Assembly (NCBI RefSeq): GCF_022637555.1
Contig: NZ_CP093342.1
Span: forward strand, 1,922,001-1,986,000
Length of the DNA stretch: 64,000 nucleotides
Direction of reading: 5' to 3'
From: Microbacterium sp. H1-D42
GTDB lineage: Bacteria; Actinomycetota; Actinomycetes; Actinomycetales; Microbacteriaceae
Under the pieces are notes generated by a model. It saw only the letters and a list, made by a program, of their open reading frames with translations, had not been told where the DNA came from and made no database searches. Made by a program: the position numbers and the translations under genes. Shown here in pieces: positions 1-9,232 of the stretch. How positions within the stretch are numbered: position 1 is the first letter of the stretch; each line of letters opens with the position of its first letter.

Positions 1-1839
1 CACGCTGAGGAGGTCCTGGTCATAGGCGAGCAGACGGATCTGCTCATTCGAGCCCTGCGCCGGCACGGCGAAGAACAGCTGAATCGAGTATGTCGTCTGG
101 AAGCCCTTGGCGGACTCCTTCACACCGGTGAGCGCCTGTGCCTCTTGATTGTCGCCGAGGCGGATCATCGCATCGCCACTGGTCGGAGTCACCGTCTCGG
201 TGTCCAGCACGCTGACGGCCACCACGGCACCGCTGTCGAGCGTCGCCATCGACAGTGGGTCATCTGCGGAGGCGACCATGTCGAACGCCGTCTTCGAGGT
301 CTTCGCAGCCCCCTTGTCGGCAAGCCCCTTGGTGACGGCAGCACGGCTCTCTCGCACGGTCTCGGCCAGCTTCTGCGCCATGTCGTCGAAACGGCCGGCG
401 TACTCGCTCTTGTCGCCGGCGTCGACGTAGTCGGCGAACGCCGCGGCAAGCTCGGCAGGCGGCAGCGAAAGGAACGGCGAGTCGGCAGGCACTCGAGTGG
501 TGCCGAGCCAGGCCGGGGCCACATCAGGGAACTCCGAGGATGCCGGCATATCCGCCATCTCAGCGATCTTGTAGTCCGCCCACGGGTCGGCCTGCGTCAT
601 CGTCAGCAGCACGGGAGGGACGGTGTCGTCCTTCTCAGACACGGTGAGGACCAGCACGGTGCGCGGCCAGCTGTCCGTCGCCTCCGGCAGCAGGATCTTC
701 ACCTTGTCGCGGGGGGCGGTCAGCGCGCCCTCGCGCTCGGCGATCTTGCTGCGCAGCGTGTACTCGGTGGTCCTGCCGGCAAGGGCTGCACCGGTCAGGC
801 GCGTCGCGGCAAGGTCGATGTCGAGGTCGGTGTCGGCCTGTGCGACCGTCTCGGCGATCTCGGAGACGATGCGCTGTCCCTGCTTCTCGCTCACCACCGG
901 CGGCTTCTGATCCTCGGGCGTGACCACCGTCGGAGTGGGGGTCGGCGTGGGCGTTGCAGCGTCGAACTGCGGCCAGGACTCGGCAGAGCATCCGGTGGCG
1001 AGCACAGCCGTCAGCGCAAGGGCAGGCAGCCCGATCGCCAGGCGGCGACCGGTTCCGGCGCGGCGCTGTGCGCGCCCTGGTGCTTTGTCGTCGCCGGAGC
1101 TGGAGCCCGTGCCTCCGGCTGGACGCTCGCCGGCACTGACGCCGTCTGCGAGCGCCTCCGCTTCAGGAAGGCTGATCGGCTGGGTCTCCGGCAGCGGGCC
1201 TGCGCCCTTGCGCAGCGGCCCACGACCGCGTCTCTGGTGGCGGATCGCCAAGAAGTACAGCACGAGGCCGACGAGCAGCAGCAGGGCACCTGCCGCCATC
1301 AGGGGGCCGGCCAGGGGCGTGCGGGTGTCGAGCGGCCAGGTGAGCAGGATGTCGTCAGGCGCCGGCTCGACGCCGTCGCGCGCGATGAGCACACTGTGTC
1401 CCTCGGTGAGCTGCATCTCGGCGACGAGCGAGTCCTTGTCGCTGAACGAGTCCAGCCACAGGTCGGATCCGGCGGGGTTGCGCCCAGCGGTCTCGCCGCC
1501 GTCAGCAGGTTCCTGCTCGGCAGCGACCGGAGTGGACTTCGGGTCGCCGGCCTTGGTGAGCGTGACATGGGTGTAGGCGGCGTCGGAGAGCCACGATTCC
1601 ATGTCGGAGGTGCGACCGTACGCGACGAAGATGTCGCCGCTGCCTCGCACGAGCAGCGTCTGCAGCCCGTCGTGTGCGTCGAGCACTGCGGCGTCGACGA
1701 GCACGAACGGCGCGGGGTCGTCGACGCTCAGCTCCATCCGCTGCTCAGATGGGCCCATGAAGATGGTGCGCTGGGCGATCCCGGCTCCGATGAGAACCGT
1801 GGCCAGCACGAAGGCCACGACGGCCCATACGAAACGCAC
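1..1839 (-). CDS. Large membrane-anchored protein of unknown function, 3' end beyond the window
   Basis: The reading frame is open from a GTG at 1839 to base 1, giving 613 codons without a stop. AAGGAG lies about 7 nt upstream of the GTG. The N-terminus (VRFVWAVVAFVLATVLIGAG) is a membrane segment. A second segment (about residues 178-200, MAAGALLLLVGLVLYFLAI) is followed by an Arg-rich stretch, then a third hydrophobic segment ending in a lipobox-like LTAVLATGC with Cys at residue 284. A Thr-Pro linker and a long soluble region follow. The likely topology is N-inside, three membrane passes, with two extracellular domains. I do not recognise the family. The internal lipobox may mean that two ancestral proteins, the second a lipoprotein, became fused. 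Confidence 0.8.
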   Translation of the reverse strand, partial: MRFVWAVVAFVLATVLIGAGIAQRTIFMGPSEQRMELSVDDPAPFVLVDAAVLDAHDGLQTLLVRGSGDIFVAYGRTSDMESWLSDAAYTHVTLTKAGDPKSTPVAAEQEPADGGETAGRNPAGSDLWLDSFSDKDSLVAEMQLTEGHSVLIARDGVEPAPDDILLTWPLDTRTPLAGPLMAAGALLLLVGLVLYFLAIRHQRRGRGPLRKGAGPLPETQPISLPEAEALADGVSAGERPAGGTGSSSGDDKAPGRAQRRAGTGRRLAIGLPALALTAVLATGCSAESWPQFDAATPTPTPTPTVVTPEDQKPPVVSEKQGQRIVSEIAETVAQADTDLDIDLAATRLTGAALAGRTTEYTLRSKIAEREGALTAPRDKVKILLPEATDSWPRTVLVLTVSEKDDTVPPVLLTMTQADPWADYKIAEMADMPASSEFPDVAPAWLGTTRVPADSPFLSLPPAELAAAFADYVDAGDKSEYAGRFDDMAQKLAETVRESRAAVTKGLADKGAAKTSKTAFDMVASADDPLSMATLDSGAVVAVSVLDTETVTPTSGDAMIRLGDNQEAQALTGVKESAKGFQTTYSIQLFFAVPAQGSNEQIRLLAYDQDLLSV

Positions 1840-2013
1840 GAATCAGCTCCTTACGTGACCCCGGGCATTCGCCGATGGTCTCCGTTCGACATTCGAGACT
1901 AGCGAAATCACCTGTGCGTTGCCCACGAGCGACGTGCACACGGCCTATGCGGCAGGTCGCGTAACCCTGGGAACGTGAGCCATTATGCTTTCCGCAGGGC
2001 GATCAGGAGAGCA

Positions 2014-3093
2014 ATGAAGATCCACAATCCGTTCCGCACCGCGCTGGTGGCGACGCTGGGCGTCGGCCTGGGCATTCTGATGCTCACGAGCATCCAGACG
2101 CTTTCCACGATCATCCTCTACATCGGCACAGCACTGTTCCTCAGCCTCGGCCTTGATCCGCTGGTGACGTGGCTGGAGCGCCGCGGGCTGCCCCGCTGGC
2201 TGGCAGTGCTGCTGACGATCCTGGCCGTGCTGAGCGTCTTCGCCGCCGTGGTGCTGATCGTGCTCCCGGTATTGATCCAGCAGATCTCCGAACTCGTCGA
2301 GCAGGTCACCCCGCTCGTGCAGAACGGCGAGGAGACGACCGACGCGTTCAAGCTGTGGCTGACCGAGACCTTCCCGAACCTCGCCGTCGATGACGTCTTC
2401 GCCTACATCAAGGACTGGTTGGAGCAGGAGGACTGGCAGCGAACCGTCGCCAGTTGGACGGAGTCGATCGGCCAGGGCGTGCTCGTCCTCGGCGGGGCGG
2501 TGCTGGCGGGGCTGTTCGGTGCGTTCATCGTGCTGGTGCTCACCATCTACCTGACCGCCTCCACGCCGTCCCTGAAGCGATCGGTGTATCAGCTGGTGCC
2601 GGCTTCGAAGCGCGAGCGCTTCATCGAGATCGCCGACCAGATCACCGACTCGGTCGGCCACTACGTGATGGGGCAGGTCTCGCTTGGTGTCATCAATGGC
2701 ATCCTCAGCGCGATCTACCTCTCTATCATCAATGCGCCATTCACCGCCGTGCTCGCCGTGATCGCGTTCTTCTTCTCGCTCATCCCGCTGGTGGGAACCC
2801 TGACCGGATCGACGATCATCGTGCTGGCCTGTCTGCTGCCCGGCCTCGGCTCCCCCGCGACCGCACTCGCAGCGGCGATCTACTACCTGATCTACATGCA
2901 GGTGGAGGCGTACTTCATCGCGCCCCGCATCATGAGCCGCGCGGTCGCCGTTCCCGGGGCCGTCGTCGTGATCGCTGCGCTCTCTGGCGGCGCGCTGCTC
3001 GGGCTGCTCGGTGCGCTCATCGCGATCCCGGTGGCTGCGAGCATCCTGATCATCTACCGCCAGGTCGCGATCCCGCGCATGGAGAAACGCTAG
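2014..3093 (+). CDS. AI-2E family (PerM/TerC-type permease fold) transporter
   Basis: This is a 359-residue polytopic membrane protein of the AI-2E transporter family (PF01594). It has two N-terminal membrane helices, a soluble stretch rich in Glu and Leu (about residues 95-165), and then the conserved membrane core with GHYVMGQVSLGVINGILSAI, FSLIPLVGTLTG and a C-terminal EAYFIAPRIMSRAVAVPG motif. Family members include Na+/H+ antiporters and putative autoinducer exporters, so the substrate cannot be inferred. I chose the ATG at 2014 because AGGAGA sits at 2005-2010. A GTG at 1975 would add 13 residues without a comparable ribosome binding site. It is transcribed alone, convergent with the next gene. 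Confidence 0.9.
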   Translation: MKIHNPFRTALVATLGVGLGILMLTSIQTLSTIILYIGTALFLSLGLDPLVTWLERRGLPRWLAVLLTILAVLSVFAAVVLIVLPVLIQQISELVEQVTPLVQNGEETTDAFKLWLTETFPNLAVDDVFAYIKDWLEQEDWQRTVASWTESIGQGVLVLGGAVLAGLFGAFIVLVLTIYLTASTPSLKRSVYQLVPASKRERFIEIADQITDSVGHYVMGQVSLGVINGILSAIYLSIINAPFTAVLAVIAFFFSLIPLVGTLTGSTIIVLACLLPGLGSPATALAAAIYYLIYMQVEAYFIAPRIMSRAVAVPGAVVVIAALSGGALLGLLGALIAIPVAASILIIYRQVAIPRMEKR

Positions 3094-3381
3094 TCAGCCG
3101 ATCCGCCAGCAGTGCAGGTGCCAGTGTCGGCGGGCGGCCAGATCGGCCGACTCCCCCATCACTCCGTCGGCGCGCCACACAACGACGTGGGCGGTCTGCG
3201 GGGCGATCGTGCCGTGGCATCCGGGGCAGGTGTACGGCTTCACCGCCTGCGCGGCTGAGACCGGCTGCACTGTCCACTCGCGGCCGCCGCGGGTCTCGGT
3301 GCGCTTCCACCCCGCCAGAAGGCGCTCGAAGGAGTCCTCCGAGTCAGGGCGCTCAGGGCGTCGTCTGCGTGATCGTGCCAT
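3094..3381 (-). CDS. Small zinc-ribbon-like actinobacterial protein
   Basis: This is a 95-residue basic protein. The N-terminus is Arg-rich (MARSRRRRPERPDSEDSFERLL). The middle contains a CPGCHGTI knuckle (YTCPGCHG) followed by H-x-V-V-W and a C-terminal RRHWHLHCW, so Cys2 plus His/Cys could bind one zinc. Short proteins of this pattern are widespread in Actinobacteria and are often labelled ATP/GTP-binding, although no nucleotide-binding motif is visible here. The stop lies directly against the stop of the convergent AI-2E gene. The function is unknown. Confidence 0.8.
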   Translation of the reverse strand: MARSRRRRPERPDSEDSFERLLAGWKRTETRGGREWTVQPVSAAQAVKPYTCPGCHGTIAPQTAHVVVWRADGVMGESADLAARRHWHLHCWRIG

Positions 3382-3390
3382 GCCGGTGGC

Positions 3391-4065
3391 TTACCACCAG
3401 TGGTTGCGGGTCCAGAAGTTGTACGCGTTCGCCCAGCTGCCGTAGCGACCCACGGCGTAGCCGTTGCCCCAGCGCAGGTTGTCGACCGGGTTGTATCCGT
3501 TGCCGGGCACCTTGCTGCATGGCAACGCCTGCACGAGTCCGCACGCACCAGACGAGCTGTTGGTCGCGTTCGGGTTCCAGCCGCTCTCGCGGGAGACGAT
3601 GTAGTCGACGTAGCCGTAGTCGCTCGCGGCGATCCCGGCTCCCGCCATCCATTCTTCCTTCGACCCGCCACCGGAGTAGCGAGGAGGGGCGACACTGCCG
3701 CCGCCGCTGCCGCCGGAATCCGAGGAAGCCACTGCTGGCTTCGGCTTGGGCTTCGGCTTGGGCTTCACATAGACCTCGAAGCCGCTGCGCACGACCGGCT
3801 CGATCTGCGCGCCTTCGACGCTGACAGTGATGCTCTGCGTGTCGTCGGCCGCCAGCGAGAACGCCGTCTGAGTGGCATCCTTCGCGGTGGGATCGGCGAC
3901 AGCCATGCCGGTCGGCGCGATCATCGCAGCAGAGAACCCGACGACGGCGAGTCCGGCCAGCAGAGCGCTGGCACGTCGGCGTGCCGGGGGCTTCTTCACG
4001 GACCTGGGCGCCTGAGGGCGCGCTGAGGTCGAGATCAATTCGTTATCGGGAGTCACGATGGCCAT
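3391..4065 (-). CDS. Secreted lytic-transglycosylase-like (SLT/Rpf-type) protein
   Basis: The protein has about 224 residues. A basic N-terminus precedes a hydrophobic export segment (ASALLAGLAVVGFSAAM) ending near an Ala-rich cleavage site. The central part has a Lys-Pro repeat linker (KPKPKPKPKP) and a Gly/Ser-rich stretch. The C-terminal about 80 residues form a small SLT/resuscitation-promoting-factor-like lysozyme fold with YIVSRESGWNPNATN, where the Glu is the expected catalytic acid, GACGLVQALP, and a terminal WANAYNFWTRNHWW. The expected role is cleavage of peptidoglycan glycan strands outside the membrane. The start is uncertain: the ATG at 4065 is used here, and an ATG at 4092 would add nine residues. 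Neither has a strong Shine-Dalgarno sequence. Confidence 0.82.
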   Translation of the reverse strand: MAIVTPDNELISTSARPQAPRSVKKPPARRRASALLAGLAVVGFSAAMIAPTGMAVADPTAKDATQTAFSLAADDTQSITVSVEGAQIEPVVRSGFEVYVKPKPKPKPKPAVASSDSGGSGGGSVAPPRYSGGGSKEEWMAGAGIAASDYGYVDYIVSRESGWNPNATNSSSGACGLVQALPCSKVPGNGYNPVDNLRWGNGYAVGRYGSWANAYNFWTRNHWW

Positions 4066-4103
4066 CAGTCTATGCACAGCTCCCTGAGACATCCATGAGA
4101 ATC

Positions 4104-4688
4104 TCAGCGAACAGCGAGCATCACCTCAACGGTGGCATCCAGCAGAGCATCGACCTGCTCCTCCCGGTACCCGCCCCGCTGCATGCGGAACGCCGCCCCG
4201 CGCACCTGCTCGACCGTGAGGGCATCGCCCTCGCGGAGGAACGCCGAGATGCGATCCGTGACGTGGTCGACTTCATCGATCCGATAGCCGAAGGTCAGGA
4301 CTCCCGTGCGCGCGAAGCGGTGCTTGTGGGGCCGGCTGAGGTGATCGAGCACCCGCTGAGCCTCTTCCCTGGCGCCGGCGACCCAGGCGTCGACGCCCAT
4401 CTCCCGCACCGATCGCTCCCTTGCGCGGGACGCGAACGCGTCTTCGACGCGGGCGAGTGCCGCATCGACGTCGGAGATGACGTACCCGTGCTTGACCAGA
4501 GGGAACGACGCAGAGCGCACATCTTCGGCACCGAAGCCGTCGCGGTCGTCTTCGAAAGCAGCGCGCGCCGACTCGAGGAAGTGGTCGACCGCTGCCCGGT
4601 GATAGCCGCGCTGACGCCCCGTGGTCAATGCGAACGCGGGCGGTGTCTCGTCGTCGACGGTGAGTGCATCGAGGTCGGTTTCCATCAT
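4104..4688 (-). CDS. DivIVA-domain-containing protein
   Basis: This protein of about 194 residues carries two DivIVA-like motifs. One is RQRGYHRAAVDHFLESARAAF near the N-terminus, and the other lies in the second half (GYRIDEVDHVTDRISAFLREG ... FRMQRGGYREEQVDALLDATVEVM). Proteins with this repeated short motif are common in Actinobacteria and are thought to relate to cell-wall growth or division scaffolds, but the motif alone does not give a function. The ATG at 4688 shares its A with the TGA stop of cdsA (TGATG), so translation is probably coupled. A second ATG follows immediately at 4685. Confidence 0.8.
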   Translation of the reverse strand: MMETDLDALTVDDETPPAFALTTGRQRGYHRAAVDHFLESARAAFEDDRDGFGAEDVRSASFPLVKHGYVISDVDAALARVEDAFASRARERSVREMGVDAWVAGAREEAQRVLDHLSRPHKHRFARTGVLTFGYRIDEVDHVTDRISAFLREGDALTVEQVRGAAFRMQRGGYREEQVDALLDATVEVMLAVR

Positions 4689-5941
4689 CACGATCCGATC
4701 CATGGGGCGAGCAGGAAGGAGAGGGCGAGAGCGGGGACCGTCGACGGCAGGATGCTGTCGAGCCGGTCGAGCAGCCCGCCGTGCCCCGGCAGCCAGGAAC
4801 TCATGTCCTTGATGCCGAGATCGCGCTTGAGCATGGACTCGCCAAGATCGCCGAGGGTGGCGGAGAGCAGGATCGCAGCACCGAAGATCAGACCGCCCCA
4901 CCACGGCAGGTGGAGCGCGAACACCGACATGAGGACGCCGACCACCAGAGCGCCGACGAACGCACCGGCGAAGCCTTCCCAGGTCTTCTTCGGGCTGATG
5001 CGCGGTGCCATCGGGTGCTTACCGAAGGCCAAGCCGGACGCATAGGCGCAGGTGTCGGCCGACACCGCGATCGCCACGAACGACAGCACCCACCACTCGC
5101 CGTTGTCGCGGCTGAGCAGCATCAGCGCCACCGAAGTCAGGAACGGCACGTACACCTGCACGAAGGCTCCGACGAGCACGTCCTGGAGCACGTCTCCGTA
5201 CGTGCGACCGTCCTGCGCGATCATCTGCGCGACCATGCGCCACACCATCACGAAGGCGACTGCGGCGAAGAGCACGACCCAGCTGAGCCAGAGCGCCGAG
5301 AAGTAGCCGACCAGCAGTATGGCGAGACCGCCGACAAGCTGCGGGACGATGTCGATCCGGCGCCCACCGGCACGCAGGGCGCGGGAGAGCTCGTAGGTGC
5401 CGAGAAGGCCGGCGGCGACCGCGAAGGGGATGAACAGCGCCTTCACGAACAGCAGTGAGGCCAGCAGCACTGCGCCGATGGCGACGCCGATGACGATCGC
5501 GACGATCAGGTCGCGCCCTGTGCGCTGCTTGATGCGCTCGTTCGCCTGGTCGAACTGCTCACGGGCCTGCGACACATGCGACTCGAGCTCGCCCCGCGCG
5601 GCCCGCAACTGGTCGCGGATCACGTTGTGGTCGCCGGTCTCGAACTTCGCCCGATGGGATTCGGGAGTGTCCGGTGCCGGCATGGGCGGGCGCGGCGGGA
5701 CGCTCGTCGCGTCGAAAGCCGGGAACGCGGCATCCGTGAGCGGAGTGCCGGCGACTGGCGTCGATGGCTCGGAAGCAATCGTCGGCAGCGGCTCCGACGG
5801 AGCCCCGCTCTCTGCGGAGGCAACGTCGTCGGCATCCGACACGTTCTCGCCGGAGTCGGGATCCACCCGCCTCGGCTGCCCGCCCAAGCGGGCTTCACGC
5901 CGCGTGAGCGGGCGTTCCTCGGAGTCGCTGTCGTCAGACAT
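4688..5941 (-). CDS. cdsA: Phosphatidate cytidylyltransferase
   Basis: CdsA converts phosphatidic acid and CTP to CDP-diacylglycerol in the membrane, the branch point for phospholipid synthesis. The 417-residue protein has a disordered Ser/Pro/Ala-rich N-terminus of about 125 residues. Several membrane helices follow (IVAIVIGVAIGAVLLASLL and others). Near the C-terminus is the family signature (SMLKRDLGIKD followed by LPGHGGLLDRLDS). It follows frr by 5 nt and overlaps the downstream DivIVA-like gene by one base, so pyrH/frr/cdsA form the usual operon order. The N-terminal extension is longer than in most family members. Confidence 0.95.
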   Translation of the reverse strand: MSDDSDSEERPLTRREARLGGQPRRVDPDSGENVSDADDVASAESGAPSEPLPTIASEPSTPVAGTPLTDAAFPAFDATSVPPRPPMPAPDTPESHRAKFETGDHNVIRDQLRAARGELESHVSQAREQFDQANERIKQRTGRDLIVAIVIGVAIGAVLLASLLFVKALFIPFAVAAGLLGTYELSRALRAGGRRIDIVPQLVGGLAILLVGYFSALWLSWVVLFAAVAFVMVWRMVAQMIAQDGRTYGDVLQDVLVGAFVQVYVPFLTSVALMLLSRDNGEWWVLSFVAIAVSADTCAYASGLAFGKHPMAPRISPKKTWEGFAGAFVGALVVGVLMSVFALHLPWWGGLIFGAAILLSATLGDLGESMLKRDLGIKDMSSWLPGHGGLLDRLDSILPSTVPALALSFLLAPWIGS

Positions 5942-5946
5942 GTGGA

Positions 5947-6501
5947 TCAGACCTCGAGAAGCTCGGCCTCTTTGCGCTTGAGCGCATCGTCGATGGCCTC
6001 GACGTGCTGACGCGTGAGAACGTCGAGCTCCTTCTCGCCGCGAGCGATCTCGTCCTCACCGATGTCGGCCTTGAGAGCGTCGAGCTGGTCCTTCGCCTTG
6101 CGTCGGATACCACGCAGCTGCACCTTGGCATCCTCGCCCTTGGAGCGCACGAGCTTGACGTACTCCTTGCGACGCTCTTCAGTCAGCTCTGGCATGGTCA
6201 CCCGCACGATGTTGCCGTCGTTGGTCGGGTTCGCGCCGAGGTTCGGCATGTCGCGGATCGCCTGCTCGATCGCCTTGAGAGCGCTCTTGTCGTAGGGCGT
6301 GACGATCAGCGTGCGCGCTTCGGGGTTGGCCATCGACGCGAGCTGCGCGATCGGCGTGGGCGAGCCGTAGTAGTCCACCTGCAGCTTCTGGAACATCTGC
6401 GGGTTGGCGCGTCCGGTGCGGACCGTGGCGAAGTCCTCCTTGGCGGCATCGACCGCACGCGTCATTCGGGAGGTGGTATCAGCGAGGACATCCGCGATCA
6501 C
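5947..6501 (-). CDS. frr: Ribosome recycling factor
   Basis: RRF works with EF-G to split post-termination ribosomes. The 184-residue length and all landmarks match the family: N-terminal [20 protein letters not shown], the [16 protein letters not shown] stretch, [20 protein letters not shown], and the C-terminal helix with [11 protein letters not shown]. The ATG at 6501 has GGAGACCCC upstream. A TAGAAT -10-like element lies at 6532-6537 on the same strand, about 30 nt before the start, so frr-cdsA may have its own promoter 3' of pyrH. Confidence 0.97.
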   Translation of the reverse strand: MIADVLADTTSRMTRAVDAAKEDFATVRTGRANPQMFQKLQVDYYGSPTPIAQLASMANPEARTLIVTPYDKSALKAIEQAIRDMPNLGANPTNDGNIVRVTMPELTEERRKEYVKLVRSKGEDAKVQLRGIRRKAKDQLDALKADIGEDEIARGEKELDVLTRQHVEAIDDALKRKEAELLEV

Positions 6502-6531
6502 GGGGGTCTCCTTACGTCGTGGGTTTCAGCA

Positions 6532-6537
6532 ATTCTA
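6532..6537 (-). promoter_or_regulatory. Putative -10 box (TAGAAT) for frr-cdsA
   Basis: TAGAAT on the minus strand matches the actinobacterial TANNNT -10 pattern. It lies 30 nt upstream of the frr start codon in the 72-nt gap after pyrH. No convincing -35 hexamer is visible at the right distance. Confidence 0.4.
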
Positions 6538-6573
6538 TCGGGCGTCGATCCATCGACACCTGAGCGACAGGGG

Positions 6574-7290
6574 TCAGGAGGTGACGAGCGTGCCGATCTG
6601 CTCGCCGAGCAGGGCGCGCGTGACGTTGCCGGCCGGCTCCATGCCGAACACCCGCATGTCCATGTTGTTGTCCATGCACAGGCTGAACGCCGTGGAATCC
6701 ACGACCTTGAGTCCACGCTGCAGGGCATCGCGGTAGGTGACGCGCTCGATGCGCTCCGCGCTGGCGTCCTTGTGCGGGTCCGCGGTGTAGATCGCGTCCA
6801 CACCGTTCTTGGCCACCAGCACCTCGTCTGCGCGGATCTCCAGCGCGCGCTGCGCGGCGACCGTGTCGGTCGAGAAGTACGGCAGGCCTGCGCCTGCGCC
6901 GAAGATCACAACGCGTCCCTTTTCCATGTGGCGCTCGGCGCGCAGCGGGATGTAGGGCTCGGCGACCTGAGTCATCGAGATGGCGGACTGCACGCGAGTG
7001 GCGGCGCCGGCCTGCTCCAGGAAGTCCTGCAGCGCCAGTGCGTTCATGACGGTGCCCAGCATTCCCATGTAGTCGGCACGACCGCGGTCCATGCCGCGCT
7101 GGCTGAGCTCGGCTCCACGGAAGAAGTTTCCACCGCCGACGACGATGGCGATCTCGACGCGATCCACTGCGGCGGCGATGTCCCGCGCGATCTGGCCGAC
7201 GACATCAGGATTGACGCCGAGCTGGCCTCCGCCGAATGCCTCTCCGGAGAGCTTGAGGAGGACGCGACGGCGTCCGGTGCGTTCGGTCAT
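6574..7290 (-). CDS. pyrH: UMP kinase
   Basis: PyrH phosphorylates UMP to UDP. The 238-residue product has the amino-acid-kinase features [13 protein letters not shown] at the N-terminus, [17 protein letters not shown], the [20 protein letters not shown] core, and [18 protein letters not shown] with [13 protein letters not shown] chose the ATG at 7290 because the family starts a few residues before the RRVLLKLSG strand. A TTG at 7320 would add ten residues. It lies upstream of frr and is separated from tsf by a strong hairpin terminator. Confidence 0.95.
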   Translation of the reverse strand: MTERTGRRRVLLKLSGEAFGGGQLGVNPDVVGQIARDIAAAVDRVEIAIVVGGGNFFRGAELSQRGMDRGRADYMGMLGTVMNALALQDFLEQAGAATRVQSAISMTQVAEPYIPLRAERHMEKGRVVIFGAGAGLPYFSTDTVAAQRALEIRADEVLVAKNGVDAIYTADPHKDASAERIERVTYRDALQRGLKVVDSTAFSLCMDNNMDMRVFGMEPAGNVTRALLGEQIGTLVTS

Positions 7291-7341
7291 GGGGGTGTGT
7301 GTCCTCTCGTCCCGTTTCAAGATAGTGCCTCATGGGCATGA

Positions 7342-7378
7342 AGAAGGGGTTCGGATCATGTGGATCCGAACCCCTTCT
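7342..7378 (-). terminator. Intrinsic terminator after tsf
   Basis: A perfect 16-bp stem (7342-7357 with 7363-7378) and a 5-nt loop lie 8 nt beyond the tsf stop. They separate rpsB-tsf from pyrH. The stem is GC-rich, with only a short T-rich stretch after it on the transcribed strand. Confidence 0.85.
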
Positions 7379-7385
7379 GCGAAAA

Positions 7386-8213
7386 CTACGCGCCGACCTT
7401 GAACCGGGCGAAGTCGGTGACGGTGATACCAGCGTCCTTGGCGACCTGCGCCACGGACTGCTTGTTGTCCTTCGCGTAATCCTGCTCGAGCAGTGCGACC
7501 TGCTTGAAGAAGGCGGTCACGCGACCCTCGACGATCTTCGGAAGGGCAGCCTCGGGCTTGCCCTCGTTGCGGGAGATCTCCGTGACGATCTCGCGCTCCT
7601 TCTCGACGTCGGCGGCCGGCACGTCCTCACGGGTGAGGTACGACGGGTTCGCGAACGAGATGTGCTGCGCGATGCTGCGAGCGGTCTCGGCGTCGTCACC
7701 CGTGTAGGCGACGACGACGCCGATCTGCGGCGGCAGGTCCTTGCTGGTGCGGTGCAGGTACACCGAGAACGCATCGCCCTTGAGCGTGCGGACGCGACGC
7801 AGTTCGACCTTCTCGCCGATGATCGCTGCCTCGTCCGAGATCAGCTGCTCGACGGTCTGGTCGCCCGCGGGGGCTGCGAGTGCAGCCTCGAGCGAGTCGG
7901 CACCCGACGCGGCAACCGCGTCGACGACCTTGTCGGCCAGCGCCATGAAGCGCTCGTTCTTCGCGACGAAGTCGGTCTCGCAGGCGAGCTCGATCAGCGT
8001 CACGCCGCCGTCGGTCTCGCGAGCGACGATCAGGCCCTCGCTCGTCGAGCGGTCGGCACGCTTCGCGTTGCCCTTGGCGCCCTTGAGGCGCAGGATCTCG
8101 ACGGCCTTCTCGACGTCTCCGTCAGCCTCTTCGAGCGCCTTCTTGGTGTCGACCATTCCGGTGCCGAGCTGCTCGCGCAGCGCCTTGATGTCAGCAATGG
8201 TGAAGTTGGCCAT
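7386..8213 (-). CDS. tsf: Elongation factor Ts
   Basis: EF-Ts is the nucleotide-exchange factor for EF-Tu. The 275-residue protein begins MANFTIADIKALREQLGTGM. It has the TDFVAKNERF motif that contacts EF-Tu, and ends with KQSVAQVAKDAGITVTDFARF. It follows rpsB in the usual order, with a 41-nt gap, and is bounded downstream by a strong terminator. Confidence 0.97.
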   Translation of the reverse strand: MANFTIADIKALREQLGTGMVDTKKALEEADGDVEKAVEILRLKGAKGNAKRADRSTSEGLIVARETDGGVTLIELACETDFVAKNERFMALADKVVDAVAASGADSLEAALAAPAGDQTVEQLISDEAAIIGEKVELRRVRTLKGDAFSVYLHRTSKDLPPQIGVVVAYTGDDAETARSIAQHISFANPSYLTREDVPAADVEKEREIVTEISRNEGKPEAALPKIVEGRVTAFFKQVALLEQDYAKDNKQSVAQVAKDAGITVTDFARFKVGA

Positions 8214-8254
8214 GTGTGGTGGCTCCTTGCTTCGTAAGTGGGTGTTCTCGGAAG

Positions 8255-9232
8255 TTACTTCGACTCAGCGGCCTCGTCAGCGGCCTCAGCGGCCACCTCG
8301 GCCTCGACGGCGGCTTCAGCAGCCACCTCGGCCTCGACGGCGGCTTCAGCAGCCACCTCGACGGCCACCTCGGCCTCGACGGCGGCTTCAGCAGCCACCT
8401 CGACGGCGACCTCGGCCTCGACGGCGGCTTCGACAGCCACCTCGACGGCGACCTCAGCCTCGACGGCTGCCTCAGCGGCGCCACCCTCGAGCAGCTCCTG
8501 CTCCCACTCGGCGAGGGGCTCAGCGCCGCCGGCCTCGGGATTGTGCTTCTGCTGCAGGCCCTCGGCCGCGGCGTCGGCGATGATGCGCGTCAGCAGCGAG
8601 ACCGAGCGGATCGCGTCGTCGTTGCCGGGGATCGGGTACTGGAAGTCGTCCGGGTCGGCGTTGGTGTCGAGGATGCCGATCACCGGGATGCCCAGCTTCT
8701 TGGCCTCGTCGATCGCGAGGTGCTCGCGCTTGGCGTCGACGACCCACAGGGCCGACGGCGTCTTCGACAGGTTGCGGATGCCGCCGAGCGACTTGTGCAG
8801 CTTGTCGAGCTCGCGCTTCTTGAGCAGCAGCTCCTTCTTGGTGAAGCCCGAAGCGGACGGGTTCTCGTAGTCGAGCTCCTCGAGCTCCTTCATGCGAGCC
8901 AGACGCTTAGCGATCGTCTGGAAGTTCGTGAGGAGTCCACCGAGCCAGCGCTGGTTGACGTACGGCTGGCCGACGCGGTCGGCCTGCTCGGCGAGGATCT
9001 CCTGTGCCTGCTTCTTGGTGCCGACGAAGAGGATCGTGCCACCACGGGCAACGGTCTCCTTGACGAAGTCGTAGGCGTTGTCGATGTACGCCAGCGACTG
9101 CTGCAGGTCGATGATGTGGATGCCACTGCGCTCGGTGAGGATGAAGCGCTTGACCTTCGGGTTCCACCGACGGGTCTGGTGTCCGAAGTGCACGCCGCTG
9201 TCGAGCAGCTGGCGGATGGTGACCACAGCCAT
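8255..9232 (-). CDS. rpsB: 30S ribosomal protein S2 with a long repetitive acidic tail
   Basis: The core matches S2: [20 protein letters not shown] at the start, [22 protein letters not shown], and the [14 protein letters not shown] strand. The ATG at 9232 has AGGAGACGACC just upstream. The protein totals 325 residues, well above the usual length. The excess is a C-terminal tail of about 75 residues made almost only of Ala, Glu and Val (repeats of [13 protein letters not shown] type), encoded by tandem DNA repeats. Such tails are disordered and variable in Actinobacteria, and their effect on ribosome assembly is not known. Confidence 0.96.
   Translation of the reverse strand: MAVVTIRQLLDSGVHFGHQTRRWNPKVKRFILTERSGIHIIDLQQSLAYIDNAYDFVKETVARGGTILFVGTKKQAQEILAEQADRVGQPYVNQRWLGGLLTNFQTIAKRLARMKELEELDYENPSASGFTKKELLLKKRELDKLHKSLGGIRNLSKTPSALWVVDAKREHLAIDEAKKLGIPVIGILDTNADPDDFQYPIPGNDDAIRSVSLLTRIIADAAAEGLQQKHNPEAGGAEPLAEWEQELLEGGAAEAAVEAEVAVEVAVEAAVEAEVAVEVAAEAAVEAEVAVEVAAEAAVEAEVAAEAAVEAEVAAEAADEAAESK
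8282..8482 (-). repeat. Tandem repeats inside the 3' end of rpsB
   Basis: Imperfect units of about 30 and 42 bp, built from the block GCCTCGACGGCGGCTTC on the plus strand, repeat about five times in frame. Unit lengths are multiples of 3, so the reading frame survives expansion and contraction. They encode the Ala/Glu/Val tail of S2. Confidence 0.85.

Noticed and set aside
145..1902. Long plus-strand frame opposite the first gene
   Set aside because: It is Arg/Gly-rich with no family features. The minus strand has an uninterrupted frame with ribosome binding site and membrane segments.
8282..8482. Repeats that might suggest a CRISPR array
   Set aside because: Units are in-frame, directly adjoining and encode the S2 tail. 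There are no unique spacers and no cas genes.
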